Of a DNA stretch of 5,620 nt, positions 4,803 to 5,620 are shown one piece after another. Origin of the DNA: an uncultured Spirochaetaceae bacterium (GTDB taxonomy: Bacteria > Spirochaetota > Spirochaetia > Sphaerochaetales > Sphaerochaetaceae). Where the stretch lies: contig CAMKPI010000103.1 of assembly GCA_946414625.1 (NCBI GenBank), positions 1 to 5,620 on the forward strand, given 5' to 3'. Both the position numbers and the translations under genes were made by a program. Numbering within the stretch: position 1 is the first letter of the stretch; the number at the start of each line of letters is the position of its first letter. Below the pieces are notes generated by a model. It saw nothing but the letters and a program-made list of their open reading frames with translations. It made no database searches and was not told the DNA's origin.

Positions 4803-5620
4803 ATGATCAACATAAAGGAATTGAGGACTCGCTACGACGAGATTAAGCAGAACATACAGAATCGAAATATGCGTGTGGACTTGGACGAGATAATCTCGTT
4901 GCAGGACAAGCGCGGGGCTCTGAAGCTGAAGGACGAGGAACTCAGAGCTAAGCGGAACGAGAATGCGTCGAAGATGAAGGGTCGCTTGTCCCCGGAGGAG
5001 AGGCAAAACCTGATAGAAGAAGGCAAAAGGCTGAAGGAGAACATCAGCACTGTTGAAGCGGATCTGGAGCGCCTGGACGCTGAATTTGCCTCTCTTGCCA
5101 GAACAATTCCGAACTACGCCCATCCTTCGGCTCCCGTTGGTAAAGAGGACAAGGATAGTACAGCGGTGAAGTTCGTAGGTGAGCCGACTCGCTTTTCTTT
5201 CAAGCCGCTCGACCACGTGCAGATTGGCGAGAAGCTTGATTTGATTGACTTTGAAACTGCCACCCGTGTTTCCGGTCCTAAGTTCTACTACCTTAAGAAC
5301 GAGGCCGTGCTCCTGGAGATGGCGCTGGAGAACTACGCAATAAACATTGCGATGAAGCATGGTTTCACACCGTTCATCACTCCGGATGTGGCAAAGGAAG
5401 AGATACTTGAGGGCATTGGGTTCAATCCTCGCGGTGAGGAATCGAACATATACACTGTTGAAGGCACCGGTACCGCCCTTGTTGGAACAGCGGAGATCAC
5501 CCTTGGGGGGTATTACAGCGGACGCATTCTCGACAAGAAGGATCTTCCGATCAAGATGACGGGGCTCTCTCACTGTTTCAGACGCGAGGCGGGAGCTGCA
5601 GGTCAGTTTTCCAAGGGACT
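4803..5620 (+). CDS. serS: Seryl-tRNA synthetase, 3'-partial
   Basis: The frame is open from ATG 4803 to the right edge: 272 codons of a family usually near 425. The class II enzyme charges tRNA-Ser (and tRNA-Sec where present) with serine using ATP. Residues about 1-110 form the N-terminal two-helix coiled-coil arm that contacts the tRNA long variable arm; they are rich in K, E, R and L (e.g. DKRGALKLKDEELRAKRNE) and end at IPNYAHPSAPVG, a typical hinge. The catalytic domain follows. It has the serine-binding TAE motif at T229-E231 within LVGTAEITLGGYY, and class II motif 2 SHCFRREAGAAG with R260 and E262. Motif 3 and the C-terminus lie outside the window. AGAGGGG (4791-4797) is a strong Shine-Dalgarno five bases before the ATG, fixing the start. 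It has its own promoter and is divergent from the glycosyltransferase-like gene. Confidence 0.96.
   Translation, partial: MINIKELRTRYDEIKQNIQNRNMRVDLDEIISLQDKRGALKLKDEELRAKRNENASKMKGRLSPEERQNLIEEGKRLKENISTVEADLERLDAEFASLARTIPNYAHPSAPVGKEDKDSTAVKFVGEPTRFSFKPLDHVQIGEKLDLIDFETATRVSGPKFYYLKNEAVLLEMALENYAINIAMKHGFTPFITPDVAKEEILEGIGFNPRGEESNIYTVEGTGTALVGTAEITLGGYYSGRILDKKDLPIKMTGLSHCFRREAGAAGQFSKG

Noticed and set aside
4770..5573. 267-codon minus-strand open frame opposite serS
   Set aside because: The plus strand encodes clear SerRS motifs with a strong ribosome-binding site; the antisense product is not recognisable.

Overview
The window is chromosomal bacterial housekeeping sequence of roughly balanced base composition. 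It has tight gene spacing, Shine-Dalgarno sites before the main genes and sigma70-type promoters. The phylum cannot be fixed from sequence alone. I lean weakly towards Spirochaetota (Treponema-like), because rho and rpmE are adjacent and because of the general look of the SerRS and Rho cores. Other phyla with long N-terminal extensions on Rho (Bacteroidota, Verrucomicrobiota/Lentisphaerota, Planctomycetota) remain possible.

Layout, left to right. (1) The 3' end of a CinA C-terminal / PncC-family nicotinamide-nucleotide amidase gene, plus strand, ending at 385. (2) A consensus sigma70 promoter (TTGACA, 17 bp, TATATT) embedded in the last codons of that gene. It is followed by a leader of about 263 nt with competing hairpins. 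(3) rho, 652-3288, encoding an 878-residue transcription terminator. It has a complete, canonical Rho core (about residues 434-878) behind an N-terminal extension of about 430 residues that is predicted to be disordered. The extension has AT-hook-like basic clusters and a Gly/Tyr/Asn/Ser-rich prion-like segment. (4) rpmE (zinc-type ribosomal protein L31), 132 bp downstream, probably cotranscribed with rho. (5) A strong intrinsic terminator at 3653-3676 that looks usable from both strands. (6) A convergent minus-strand gene, 3694-4596, for a protein resembling GT-A/GT2 glycosyltransferases but lacking a clear DXD motif. Its promoter (TTGAAA, 17 bp, TATAAT) predicts transcription starting at the ATG itself, i.e. 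a leaderless mRNA. (7) Divergently, a promoter (TTGAAG, 17 bp, TATAAT) and then serS (seryl-tRNA synthetase), which runs off the right edge.

The genes serve information processing (termination, ribosome, tRNA charging) and NAD/pyridine-nucleotide salvage, with one unassigned glycosyltransferase-like gene between them. No mobile element, CRISPR array, tRNA or rRNA was seen. The most interesting points are the prion-like N-terminal half of Rho, the leader upstream of rho, and the predicted leaderless glycosyltransferase-like gene.
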